Shown: one piece after another, positions 20,824 through 28,666 of the stretch
How the letters are laid out: every line of letters begins with the position of its first letter
How positions within the stretch are numbered: the first letter of the stretch is position 1
NCBI GenBank assembly: GCA_903870815.1
Contig: CAIQEI010000149.1
Coordinates: forward strand, 1-41,854
Direction: 5' to 3'
DNA length: 41,854 bases
DNA from: an uncultured Verrucomicrobia subdivision 3 bacterium
Lineage (GTDB): Bacteria; Verrucomicrobiota; Verrucomicrobiia; Limisphaerales; UBA11358
Program-made: the position numbers and the translations under genes
The notes under the pieces: model-generated
Databases searched by the model: none
The model's input: only the letters and a program-made list of their open reading frames with translations
Told to the model about the DNA's origin: nothing

Positions 20824-22739
20824 TTCGCACCCTCACATTCCTTTTGCTGCTCTGCCTGACGGTGAAGGCGGTGGCACAGATTAACGTCACGAACTATGGC
20901 GCTAGTGGCGATGCTGTGCAGTTCTACTGCAACACGGTTAGCAATTCCGTGGTGGTCACTACGGTGAATACTAACGCAACTGTGGGTATGTGCATCGAAG
21001 TCTGGGGTGTCGGGAAGCAGACCATTGGCAACAACTCTTATGGGATTTATGTCACAAACTACCTAGACGCGATTGGCTACATCACGAACATCGTCAACTC
21101 GACGAACCTCTACGTTTCATTCCTCCCGCAGCAGACGACCACCAATACCTTTGCCACGATGGGGACTGACAACACGCCAGCGTTTATAGCAGCGATTGCA
21201 GCGTCAGCAGTCCCGACACAGACAATCAACATCCCAAGCGGGACGTTCTTCTTGAGAACAACGAACCACAGCTACGCCGGCGACGGGTATAGCGCCGTGT
21301 CTCTGCCTTTCAATCGTGGCGGGCTGACGTTCAACGGTGGGACGAACACCGTGTTGCTCTCCAAAGGCGCAATAACCTTTGAAACATACCCAGGTGGAAC
21401 AGAGTTTGTCCGTGGATTCATGTTCCAAACTGTGTCGCCAATCACAAACAATCTACCAATTATTTTCCAGAACCTGACACTGGATGGTGGGGTTACGAAC
21501 GCCAACCGAATCTATAATCTATTGAATGTCAGCGTGAACCAGGTTGACGGCTACGGATGGGACCAACACTACTCTGCTTTTGTGAACTATGACCTTGGCA
21601 ACAAGACTCTTGGGCCAATCTCCACCACGTTCAGCAACTGCATCGTTCAGCATTGGCAGGGCGAAATGCTCAAGAGTATTGATCAAAACACGAACAAGAA
21701 CTTCTACGTATTCAACTGTTCGTTTGTGGATGGTCAGGCCACGGCTTGGAACCAGGACGGTGGCGGTATTAGGAGTGGCAATACTGTCCTTAATGTAAGG
21801 CAGATAGCTGAAGACCGTATGGCGCTTTACACTAATTCGGTCTACACCATCAACAACTTGTTCAGCAATATCACCGCTAACGCGTGGGCATGGGATAATG
21901 ATTCACCTACTCAACCGGCATCCTGGTTCTCAAACAACATATGCTCTTTCACCAACGGCAATGGATTGCAGATAGTAGCCGGCGTGAACGTCCATATCGT
22001 GAACAACACAATTGATTTTTCAGGTGCCACAACCGGGTTTCTAATCAGCGATTCAGGTGGCGTTGGAAACACAACGATGAACAGCAATATCTGGATTTCT
22101 GGTAATACCATCACCTGTAGCTCAGTGCACCTGAACATCTTCCAGTATGGCGGCTCCGCAACGACGAACAACGGTGTGGTGAACCTTTACATTTCAAACA
22201 ACGTCGCGACGATTTCAACCATCCAGAATATTATTTATCAATATGGTGGGGTGGCTTCAAATGTGGTATTCGCCAACAATCAATTCAACTGCACGTATTC
22301 AGCGGTTGATACCTACAACGGAACGCCGCAGACGTTGGTTCAGACAAATAACTACTATACTCCATATGGCCAGAACGGTTCTCCGACGACAACGAACGCT
22401 TTCTACTACGGAGGGAATCACCTTGGCAGCGGTGGCGGATATGGTGGATGGCGATTGCTGTGCCATTCTGCTAGTTCGGGCAACAACAACGGGTCAACCT
22501 TTACCTTGGATGATTCGCAGGCCGCACAGATACCGGCAGGGGCGCAAATCATCGTGGACAACTTAGGCGGTTCCGGTGCCATGACCCTGATACCATCGGA
22601 CACTGTAGCCAAGACGCCGATTGCAATCGCAGCGAATACAGCAACCTTATTCAACTGGACTGGCAGCTACTGGACGAATGGAGTTTATACGCCGCCCGTC
22701 GCAACAACCACGATTTATTATCCGGTGAGGATGTATTAA
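20820..22739 (+). CDS. Tailspike / depolymerase-like beta-helix protein with signal peptide (639 aa)
   Basis: The ATG at 20820 overlaps the preceding stop (ATGA). Residues 1-19 (MIRTLTFLLLLCLTVKAVA, then Q) are a typical Sec signal peptide. INVTNYGASGDAV (21-33) with GTDNTPAFIAAIAA (~115-128) is the entry of pectate-lyase-3-type parallel beta-helices found in tailspikes. About 350 residues of Asn-rich rungs follow (NLTLDGGVTNANRIYN, NGLQIVAGVNVHIVNNTIDF, NIWISGNTITC). The C-terminal ~90 residues form a separate small domain (DDSQAAQIPAGAQIIVDNLG). Such proteins cleave capsule or cell-wall polysaccharide. A signal peptide on a tailspike is unusual. AT-rich and Asn/Thr-rich like its neighbour, so probably one exchanged module. 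Confidence 0.72.
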   Translation: MIRTLTFLLLLCLTVKAVAQINVTNYGASGDAVQFYCNTVSNSVVVTTVNTNATVGMCIEVWGVGKQTIGNNSYGIYVTNYLDAIGYITNIVNSTNLYVSFLPQQTTTNTFATMGTDNTPAFIAAIAASAVPTQTINIPSGTFFLRTTNHSYAGDGYSAVSLPFNRGGLTFNGGTNTVLLSKGAITFETYPGGTEFVRGFMFQTVSPITNNLPIIFQNLTLDGGVTNANRIYNLLNVSVNQVDGYGWDQHYSAFVNYDLGNKTLGPISTTFSNCIVQHWQGEMLKSIDQNTNKNFYVFNCSFVDGQATAWNQDGGGIRSGNTVLNVRQIAEDRMALYTNSVYTINNLFSNITANAWAWDNDSPTQPASWFSNNICSFTNGNGLQIVAGVNVHIVNNTIDFSGATTGFLISDSGGVGNTTMNSNIWISGNTITCSSVHLNIFQYGGSATTNNGVVNLYISNNVATISTIQNIIYQYGGVASNVVFANNQFNCTYSAVDTYNGTPQTLVQTNNYYTPYGQNGSPTTTNAFYYGGNHLGSGGGYGGWRLLCHSASSGNNNGSTFTLDDSQAAQIPAGAQIIVDNLGGSGAMTLIPSDTVAKTPIAIAANTATLFNWTGSYWTNGVYTPPVATTTIYYPVRMY

Positions 22740-22759
22740 ATGAAGGATGAAGGCATTTT

Positions 22760-23101
22760 ATGAACCGAGAAACCATCAATCTATTTGTGACGATTTTAAC
22801 CCCGGTGCTGCTGGGCCTGGGCGCGTACGCCTTCAACGCCAAGCTGGACACGGTGAAGTCGGACCTGACCGGCCATTCGGACGCCAACGTGGCGGGCCTG
22901 AAGCAGGCCATCACCGAAAGCTACGAAACCCAGGCCGCACACAAAGGTGACATGGACGCGATGACGACCTGGAACAAAACGCTGGCCCAAGGCCAGCGTG
23001 ATTTATCCGATAAAGTGGATCGGAATAACGTGGAGCAAAGGCTGGCGATCCAGCACTTGGGCGACATGATCAGCGTAACCACCAAACAAAACCAAAACTA
23101 G
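22760..23101 (+). CDS. Membrane-anchored coiled-coil protein, possible i-spanin/holin (113 aa)
   Basis: The ATG at 22760 lies 20 nt after the tailspike stop, with GGATGAAGG upstream. Residues 4-26 (ETINLFVTILTPVLLGLGAYAF) are one transmembrane helix. The rest (KLDTVKSDLTGHSDANVAGLKQAITESYETQ, LSDKVDRNNVEQRLAIQHLGDM) is a periplasmic-type coiled coil. This topology fits inner-membrane spanins, or a small holin accessory protein. The adjacent lipoprotein genes (23137, 24051) could be partners. The lysis role is inferred from topology and clustering; a tail-associated role is possible. Confidence 0.55.
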   Translation: MNRETINLFVTILTPVLLGLGAYAFNAKLDTVKSDLTGHSDANVAGLKQAITESYETQAAHKGDMDAMTTWNKTLAQGQRDLSDKVDRNNVEQRLAIQHLGDMISVTTKQNQN

Positions 23102-23136
23102 TGCGAGCCGCACTGGCAGATACAAAAACAAAACCT

Positions 23137-23880
23137 ATGAATAAAGATCAACTCGTGGCCCTGTTGACGGGCATTGCAAAAGTAATCGGCGCGGCGCTGG
23201 CCACGCATGGACTGGCCAATGCGGCCACGCTCGTGACCACCCCGGACGTGATTGAATCGGCGGCCGGTGTGGTGATGGCAATCGTCTCCTTTTACGCCAG
23301 CCATAGTTACAATGCGGCCCCTGGCAGTGCGGCTAGTGGTCCCTCCGGATCTGCGGGCGGGGCGGTGAAAGCGATCATCGGCGCGCTGCTGATCTCCGGG
23401 ATGATGCTGGGCACCGGCTGCAAATCCACCAGCGTGAATCTGGGCGTGACCACGGCCACCACCGACACCAACGGGGTGTTGACCGTGGGTGGCACCGTAG
23501 TGCAGCCGGCGGCGGCCGGCGTGGCCGTGCAGCTGGGCGCGAAGTACGGCGCGCAGGCCCTGCTCCAGCGCGACCCGTCCAGCCGGCAATATCTGGCGAT
23601 CGCAGCCGGGGTGATCGACGCGGCGGTGGCGAACCAGACCTATGACCCCGCCGCCCTGCAAACCAACCTGGAAACAGCCCTGAAAACGGCCACCAATACC
23701 AACACCGCCGGGGTGATCTCCAGCGCGATCGGCGATGGCCTGGATCTCTACACCATCTTTTACGCGCAGGTGACAGGCCAGCAGATCGCCAACGTGTCGC
23801 CCTACTTGCGACCGGCGCTCGTCGGGTTATCCGCCGGCATTCAACAGGCGCTGGGCTCGATCCCGGTGCCGACGCCCTAA
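23137..23880 (+). CDS. Membrane protein fused to lipoprotein; holin-like N-terminus (247 aa)
   Basis: I chose the ATG at 23137; the open frame begins at 23101 in the previous gene's stop. Residues 5-30 and 40-55 (DQLVALLTGIAKVIGAALATHG, AAGVVMAIVSFYAS) form two short hydrophobic helices of holin type. Residues 77-95 (VKAIIGALLISGMMLGTGC) form a lipoprotein signal with lipobox LGTGC; the candidate start is GTG 23365. The Cys95 part continues as a Thr/Ala-rich periplasmic domain (VNLGVTTATTDTNG...). So one frame holds a holin-like module and a complete lipoprotein, either as a real fusion or two products by internal initiation. It belongs to the putative lysis cluster. Confidence 0.6.
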   Translation: MNKDQLVALLTGIAKVIGAALATHGLANAATLVTTPDVIESAAGVVMAIVSFYASHSYNAAPGSAASGPSGSAGGAVKAIIGALLISGMMLGTGCKSTSVNLGVTTATTDTNGVLTVGGTVVQPAAAGVAVQLGAKYGAQALLQRDPSSRQYLAIAAGVIDAAVANQTYDPAALQTNLETALKTATNTNTAGVISSAIGDGLDLYTIFYAQVTGQQIANVSPYLRPALVGLSAGIQQALGSIPVPTP

Positions 23881-23884
23881 CCTT

Positions 23885-24079
23885 ATGGGTGCCATCACTG
23901 CCATTGCCGGGGCGGTCTCCAGCGTTTTCAACTGGATCACCGGCCGGTCGGCCGTGAAGAACGCCGCCGATGTGAAGGCGGCCCAGACCGCCCAGAATGA
24001 AGTGAACGCCCAGGCCAAAACCAACGAAGCCATTGCCAGCCAAAACACCAATGAAATCCGCAACGAACTCGCCGAGTAA
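23885..24079 (+). CDS. Small amphipathic-helix protein (64 aa)
   Basis: The ATG at 23885 is 4 nt after the preceding stop. Residues 2-19 (GAITAIAGAVSSVFNWITG) are a weak hydrophobic helix. The remainder (KNAADVKAAQTAQNEVNAQAKTNEAIASQ) is a charged/Gln-rich helix, like short membrane-associated accessory proteins in phage lysis cassettes. Its stop codon lies in a family B hairpin, and the next gene starts inside it (24051). The exact function is unknown. Confidence 0.5.
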   Translation: MGAITAIAGAVSSVFNWITGRSAVKNAADVKAAQTAQNEVNAQAKTNEAIASQNTNEIRNELAE

Positions 24080-24437
24080 CTGCGTTACGGCCACCTTGCT
24101 GGCGCTGCTCATCTCGCTCCTCGTGGCAGCGTGTTCCACGGTGACGCCGCGCGTGATCGAGGCGCCGGCGGCTTCGTGGGATGGTGGGCAGCAGAATAGC
24201 GGGTTTCTGGGCTGGACGAATGTGGATGATATGACGGTGGGCATCATCACCCCGAACGCGCTGGCGCGGTACAACGCCTTGATTGCGCGCTACGGCAACC
24301 GGTTTATGCCGCCCTTAAATCCGAGTGAAGGCGTGTGCACCACGTGCGTTTCAAACCTGATCCTGATCCAGGCGCAGGATCTGGCCCACTTTGCCACCAT
24401 GAACCGCTGGGCGAAAGCCACCGTCCAGACGCCTTGA
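24051..24437 (+). CDS. Lipoprotein, possible outer-membrane spanin (128 aa)
   Basis: I chose the ATG at 24051, overlapping the 23885 gene in another frame. Residues 12-29 are hydrophobic and end in a lipobox (LLVAAC), so Cys29 would be lipidated and exported. The mature part (STVTPRVIEAPAASWDGGQQNSGFLGW, ARYNALIARYGNRFMPP, CTTCVSNLILIQAQDL) is short and soluble, with a CTTC pair. An overlapping small-membrane-protein/lipoprotein gene pair is the classical layout of phage Rz/Rz1 spanins that fuse the outer membrane. But the partner at 23885 is not clearly membrane-spanning, so the function is inferred. The stop is 4 nt before the nozzle-like gene. Confidence 0.6.
   Translation: MKSATNSPSNCVTATLLALLISLLVAACSTVTPRVIEAPAASWDGGQQNSGFLGWTNVDDMTVGIITPNALARYNALIARYGNRFMPPLNPSEGVCTTCVSNLILIQAQDLAHFATMNRWAKATVQTP
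24076..24095 (+). repeat. Hairpin mini-element, family B copy 4
   Basis: GTAAC-TGC-GTTAC followed by GGCCACC. The TAA stop of the 23885 gene (24077-24079) lies in the left arm, with a compensating change in the right arm. It is translated in the overlapping lipoprotein gene as part of its signal peptide. Confidence 0.75.
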
Positions 24438-24441
24438 CGCC

Positions 24442-26379
24442 ATGCAACGTTACCGCACATTCGGGCCGACGGACGACACGCTGGAGGTGTTCGGCGATGT
24501 GCAGTTTGAACGCCTCGACATGAAGAGCGACCCGGCCACGCTCCCGGCCGGCGCGGTGCAGGTGAGCGAGAACCTGCGCTTCGACGCGAACGGGGTGACG
24601 GTGCGCGGCGGGCTGGCCCGGCAATTTCCCCCGGGCCTCAACGTGGGGCCGATCCTGTTTGCCACGGTCTATAAGCCGGTGGGCGGGGCGGATCAACTGG
24701 CGTTGATCACGGCCGCGGCCCTGTTCATCTTCGACGTGCCCACGCAGGTGGCCACGAAATACGGCTTTCCGGCGGGGCAACAGATCAGCCCGGCGGATCC
24801 GGTGGACGCGGTGCAGGCGGGCATCGGCTCCGGCGGCACGCTGCCGGCGCTCTTCATTTTCCATGGGACGGGCCAGACGGTGATGGTCTTCAACGGCGCG
24901 AACGTGGTGACGGATGGGAATATCCCGCCGGCGCTCTTTGGCCTGTTTTACCTGAACCGGCTGGCGACGGCCACGGATCTACAGACGATCCGCGCCAGCA
25001 ATTTCCTGGACTTTGAAACGTGGAACGCCCTGAACACCTTTCAAATTGAACAGGGCGGCGTCGATTATCTGGTGGGCTTGATGGCGTACCAGGGCGATTA
25101 CGTGCTGATCGGCAGCCGCAAGAAATGGTTCCTGGGCTATTTCGACCCGAGCCTGGCCAGCACCGGCTACACGGGCGCGACCAACGCCAGTTTTCTGCGC
25201 CTGCTCACCAACGAGGCCGGGCCGATTGGCAAGGAGGCGATGCTGGAGGCGGCGGGCATGATCTGGTTCATCACGGACAGCGGCATCTTTGCCTTCCAGC
25301 CGAACCTGAACAATGAGCTGGTGCCGCTGGGCCGGCCGCTGAGTGTGGAGATCAACCAGGTGATGAATAACCTGAGCGCGAATTTTGCCGAGAATGCGTG
25401 CATCGCGCACTACGGCTATCGGCTCTATTTTGCGCTGCCCATTTCCGGCGACCCGATGGCCATCGCGAATGTGACGGTGGTGAACCAGACGACGGTGGGG
25501 GTGACCCTGCCGGCCACACTGCCCTTCCTCCTCTCCTACGGCGGGGTGGCCACGGTGGTGACGGCCGTGCCGCACAATCTCCGCACGGGCGATACGGTGA
25601 GCCTGTCCGGCCTGGTGGGCGGGGGCCTCAACGGCCAGTGGACGGTGCAGGCGGTGGCGGATCCGTACACCTTCCTGATCGCGGTGCCGGTGAATGCGCC
25701 GGTGACGCTGGGCGCACTGGCCCGGGCGCAAAAGATCGCCACGCGCAACAACACGATTGCGGTGCTGAACCTGAACAACCGCGACAGCGCCCACCCGCTC
25801 GGTATGTGGGAAAGCATTGACACCTTGCCGGATGGGCTATTTGCCGACTGGCTGCGGATCGCGGATTACGGGGCGCAACGCCGGCTCTGGGTGGTGGACG
25901 CGATCTTTGGCCCGGCCTTGTACGAGGAGGGCGCGGTGGACGAGGTGGGCACGGTGCTGGGCGGGATAACGCTGCCCTTCACGCTGCCGGTGACTTTGAC
26001 GGCCGGCAATTACGCCAACCAACCGGTGCCGGGCCGGCTGGTGAGCCGGGCGTTTCGCTGGGAAGGGATGCTGGGCAGTCCGCACGGGACCATCGCCTAT
26101 GTGCGAAACATCCGGGCGAGTGAGGCGCGCCTGGCCCTGAACGCGGGCGATGCCGGCACACTAACCACCCGGATGCGGATTCCCCAGGGCGGCGGGCAAC
26201 CGATGAGCGGCACGGTGGAAACCGTGGTGCCCTTTGCCGCCACGGTGCCCGCAGATCTGGCGGTGACGAAGCGACAGTTTCAACGGGCGCTGGAGGTGGA
26301 GCTGGAGATCAACACCACGGCCGGCCAGCCGACGATCCGGGCGCTGGAGGTGCAGGTGCGGAAGACAGGGCAATACTAA
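24442..26379 (+). CDS. Tail nozzle-like / stabilisation protein (645 aa)
   Basis: The ATG at 24442 lies 4 nt after the lipoprotein stop. It is a large, beta-rich, globular protein without coiled coils. FDANGVTVRGGLARQFPPG (~50-68) matches the 'n.d...G.l.kR.Gl' opening of podovirus nozzle/stabilisation proteins. MAYQGDYVLIGSRKKWFLGYFDPS, ITDSGIFAFQPNLNNELVPLGRPLSVEINQVMNNL, AHYGYRLYFALPI and RLWVVDAIFGPALYEEG look like repeated beta-propeller blades. The T7 gp12/P22 gp10 group assembles as a hexamer below the adaptor and forms the tail tip. The family fit is by pattern, length and gene order after the neck gene. Confidence 0.72.
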   Translation: MQRYRTFGPTDDTLEVFGDVQFERLDMKSDPATLPAGAVQVSENLRFDANGVTVRGGLARQFPPGLNVGPILFATVYKPVGGADQLALITAAALFIFDVPTQVATKYGFPAGQQISPADPVDAVQAGIGSGGTLPALFIFHGTGQTVMVFNGANVVTDGNIPPALFGLFYLNRLATATDLQTIRASNFLDFETWNALNTFQIEQGGVDYLVGLMAYQGDYVLIGSRKKWFLGYFDPSLASTGYTGATNASFLRLLTNEAGPIGKEAMLEAAGMIWFITDSGIFAFQPNLNNELVPLGRPLSVEINQVMNNLSANFAENACIAHYGYRLYFALPISGDPMAIANVTVVNQTTVGVTLPATLPFLLSYGGVATVVTAVPHNLRTGDTVSLSGLVGGGLNGQWTVQAVADPYTFLIAVPVNAPVTLGALARAQKIATRNNTIAVLNLNNRDSAHPLGMWESIDTLPDGLFADWLRIADYGAQRRLWVVDAIFGPALYEEGAVDEVGTVLGGITLPFTLPVTLTAGNYANQPVPGRLVSRAFRWEGMLGSPHGTIAYVRNIRASEARLALNAGDAGTLTTRMRIPQGGGQPMSGTVETVVPFAATVPADLAVTKRQFQRALEVELEINTTAGQPTIRALEVQVRKTGQY

Positions 26380-26472
26380 TGGGGTCTGGGGTTTGGCGTC
26401 TGGGGTCTGGAGTGTAAACCCGGAACCAAGACGCCAGAGCCAAGAACCGAAACAATAGAAAGAAACAAATTT
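26380..26472 (+). repeat. GGGGTCTGG simple repeat in intergenic space
   Basis: GGGGTCTGGGGTTTGGCGTC and TGGGGTCTGGAG tandem units, followed by an imperfect inverted copy (AAGACGCCAGAGCCAAG). It then runs into an A-rich leader (GAAAGAAACAAATTT) before the ATG at 26473. The repeat type is one I recall from verrucomicrobial intergenic regions. Confidence 0.6.
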
Positions 26473-27753
26473 ATGCAACAACTTGCTGGCGGAACAAATT
26501 ATACGACGAACTCGCCCACGAACGTGGTGACGGCGGCCAACCTCGATGCGCTGGTGGCCGCCGGCACGCTGACGAATGGCGCGGTGATTGACCAAAGCGA
26601 TGTCTCCACCCGCGCCGGCAATGTATTGCCCCTGGCCGCGGACCGCGTGCTGCTGGGCGATAGCACCAACCCGGACACGGCGCCGCCCCTGAGCGTGGCA
26701 CTAAGCGGACTGTTGCTGCAAAGCCAGCGCGATGGCACCCAGCGCTGGGGCGGGGTGGCCGGCGGCACGGCCAATGCCCTGACGCTGGCGACGACGCCGG
26801 TGAGCAGCGGCGCCTATGTGAGCGGCGAATTGATCCGCTTCAAAACCGCCGGCGCGGCCAATACCGGCGCGGTGACGCTGAACCTGGACGGGCGCGGGGT
26901 GGTGAACCTCTACAACATCAGCGCGGCGGCCCTGGTGGCGGGTGATCTGCCGGCGAATGCCGTGGTGGAGGCGGTGTATGACGGCACGGAATTTCAAGTG
27001 GTGAGCCTGGCGGTGCCGTTGAAATACCTGACCAGCTATCAGGCGGCGGAAAAGCTGCGCGGCGATTGCCAGCAGTACGCCACGGCGGCGGGCACGGCCA
27101 ATGCCATCACGATCGCGCCGCTGGACAGCTCGGGCGCGGCGGCTTTCACGGCGCTCTACGACGGCATGGTGGTGCGGTTCAAGGCGGCCAGCGCGAACAC
27201 GGGCGCGGTGACGCTGGCGGTGAACGGGCTGGGCACGCCGGCCTTGGTCGGCCCGACGGGCGCGGCGCTGGCGGCCGGGGTGATCACGGCCGGTCAGATT
27301 TTGGAATGCGTCTATGACCTGGCGAACACACGGTTCATGGTGATCAGCCAGCTCAGCGCGACGTGGAGCTACGTGAGCGCGCTGACGGCCGTGCCGGCCC
27401 CGATGACCACGGTGGTGAGCGGCCTGGCCCAGTTCGCCCACGGCTTTGGGGTGGCCCCGACGAAATACAAAGTCTTCCTGCAACTGGTGACGGCGGTGGT
27501 GGCGGGCGTGACCAGCGCCAACATGGGGGTGGCGGTGGGGGATCTCATTGACATCGCCAACCTGACGGATAACGCCCCGCGCCCGGTCTTTGATGTGGCG
27601 GTGGACGCGACCAATATCAACGTGACCCGCACCCCGTCGGCGAATTGCTACCTGCTGCCGCGGTCGGGGAACGCGACGTACTCGGGGGTGCAGGATATCG
27701 CGGCGTGGCTCTCCTCCGGGAGCGCCAAGCTGTTGGTCTACGCCTCGCTCTAA
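26473..27753 (+). CDS. Tail fibre protein with duplicated repeats (426 aa)
   Basis: The ATG at 26473 follows GAAAGAAAC. Two related units are visible: GTANALTLATTPVSSGAYVSGELIRFKTAGAANTGAVTLNLDG (~97-140) and GTANAITIAPLDSSGAAAFTALYDGMVVRFKAASANTGAVTLAVNG (~207-252). This repeat occurs in many phage tail-fibre or distal proteins. The C-terminal ~110 residues (FAHGFGVAPTKYKVFLQLVT...) resemble a fibre tip domain with a beta-sandwich look. It probably acts as a receptor-binding appendage. Its stop is followed 1 nt later by the cupin-SET gene, suggesting a common transcript. High GC, unlike the tailspikes upstream. Confidence 0.72.
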   Translation: MQQLAGGTNYTTNSPTNVVTAANLDALVAAGTLTNGAVIDQSDVSTRAGNVLPLAADRVLLGDSTNPDTAPPLSVALSGLLLQSQRDGTQRWGGVAGGTANALTLATTPVSSGAYVSGELIRFKTAGAANTGAVTLNLDGRGVVNLYNISAAALVAGDLPANAVVEAVYDGTEFQVVSLAVPLKYLTSYQAAEKLRGDCQQYATAAGTANAITIAPLDSSGAAAFTALYDGMVVRFKAASANTGAVTLAVNGLGTPALVGPTGAALAAGVITAGQILECVYDLANTRFMVISQLSATWSYVSALTAVPAPMTTVVSGLAQFAHGFGVAPTKYKVFLQLVTAVVAGVTSANMGVAVGDLIDIANLTDNAPRPVFDVAVDATNINVTRTPSANCYLLPRSGNATYSGVQDIAAWLSSGSAKLLVYASL

Positions 27754-27754
27754 C

Positions 27755-28666
27755 ATGCAAACAGTTGAAACCATCCCGTCCAGACGCCTGGATCTAACCC
27801 CGGCGGGGCTGGAGCGCGCGGCCGACTGGATGCTGGCGCGGCCGCAGGTGGCGATGCCGCTGCGGCACCACTTCGCGCCGGGCATCTGCATCCGCGAACT
27901 CACGATGCCGGCCGGGACGCTGGTGCTGGGCCATCATCACCGGTTTGCGGACCTGAACATCATGCTAACCGGGCGGCTGAGCCTCCTCAATCAGGACGGC
28001 ACCGTGACCGAGCTGAAGGCGCCGCAGACCTTTGTGAGCCAGCCGGGCCAGAAGATCGCCTACATCCACGAGACGGTCATTTGGCAAAATGTCTGGGCCA
28101 CGGAGCTAACCGACGTGGAGGCGATCGAGAATCATTTCCTCGATCTTTCGCGGGTGTGGGTGGCGGACCGGGCCCAGCGGCTGGCCATGGAACGGCTGGC
28201 GCGTCAGGGCGACCGGGAAAGCTTTGCGGCGTTCCTGCAATATCACGAGCTGCCGGCGGAGGATGTGCGGCGCATCTCCGAAAACATGGCGGACCAGATG
28301 CCGCTGCCGCCGGGCAGTTGGAAATTCCGCGTGGGTGAATCCGCCATCGAGGGGCAGGGGTTGCTGGCGACCGCGCCGATCGCGGCGGGCGAGGTGATTG
28401 GCCCAGCGCGGATCAACGGCCAGCGCACGCCGCCGGGACGCTACACGAACCACGCGGAAAACCCGAATGCGAAGATTGTGTCCGCGCAGAATAATCCGCC
28501 GGGCTGGGAGCTGGTGATGATCGCCACGCGGGACATTGCCGGAGCGCACGGCGGACAGCCGGGCGAGGAGATCACGGTGAACTATGAGCAGGTGCTGGCC
28601 GCCAACAATTCGCTGGCGGTGGAACTTGCCAAACGAAAAGGATTAAATTTATGTCAGCAGCCATAG
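27755..28666 (+). CDS. Cupin-SET domain fusion, putative lysine methyltransferase (303 aa)
   Basis: The ATG at 27755 is one base after the fibre stop. Residues ~50-118 form a cupin-like beta-barrel: GHHHRFADLNIMLTGRLSLL carries clustered His60-62, and QTFVSQPGQKIAYIHETVIW follows. Residues 188-278 read as a compact SET domain: SAIEGQGLLATAPIAAGEVI (with the GxG at 200-202), NHAENPNA (232-239, the NHxxxPNA active-site motif), MIATRDIA, and GEEITVNYE (270-278, catalytic-Tyr strand). SET proteins methylate lysines using AdoMet; phage SET genes are uncommon. The target is unknown: virion protein, host chromatin-like protein or ribosomal protein. The gene overlaps the next ejection gene by 16 nt. 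Confidence 0.82.
   Translation: MQTVETIPSRRLDLTPAGLERAADWMLARPQVAMPLRHHFAPGICIRELTMPAGTLVLGHHHRFADLNIMLTGRLSLLNQDGTVTELKAPQTFVSQPGQKIAYIHETVIWQNVWATELTDVEAIENHFLDLSRVWVADRAQRLAMERLARQGDRESFAAFLQYHELPAEDVRRISENMADQMPLPPGSWKFRVGESAIEGQGLLATAPIAAGEVIGPARINGQRTPPGRYTNHAENPNAKIVSAQNNPPGWELVMIATRDIAGAHGGQPGEEITVNYEQVLAANNSLAVELAKRKGLNLCQQP

Noticed and set aside
26701-27903. 400-codon minus-strand frame opposite the tail fibre
   Set aside because: His/Arg-rich complement of a Thr/Val/Ala-rich gene.
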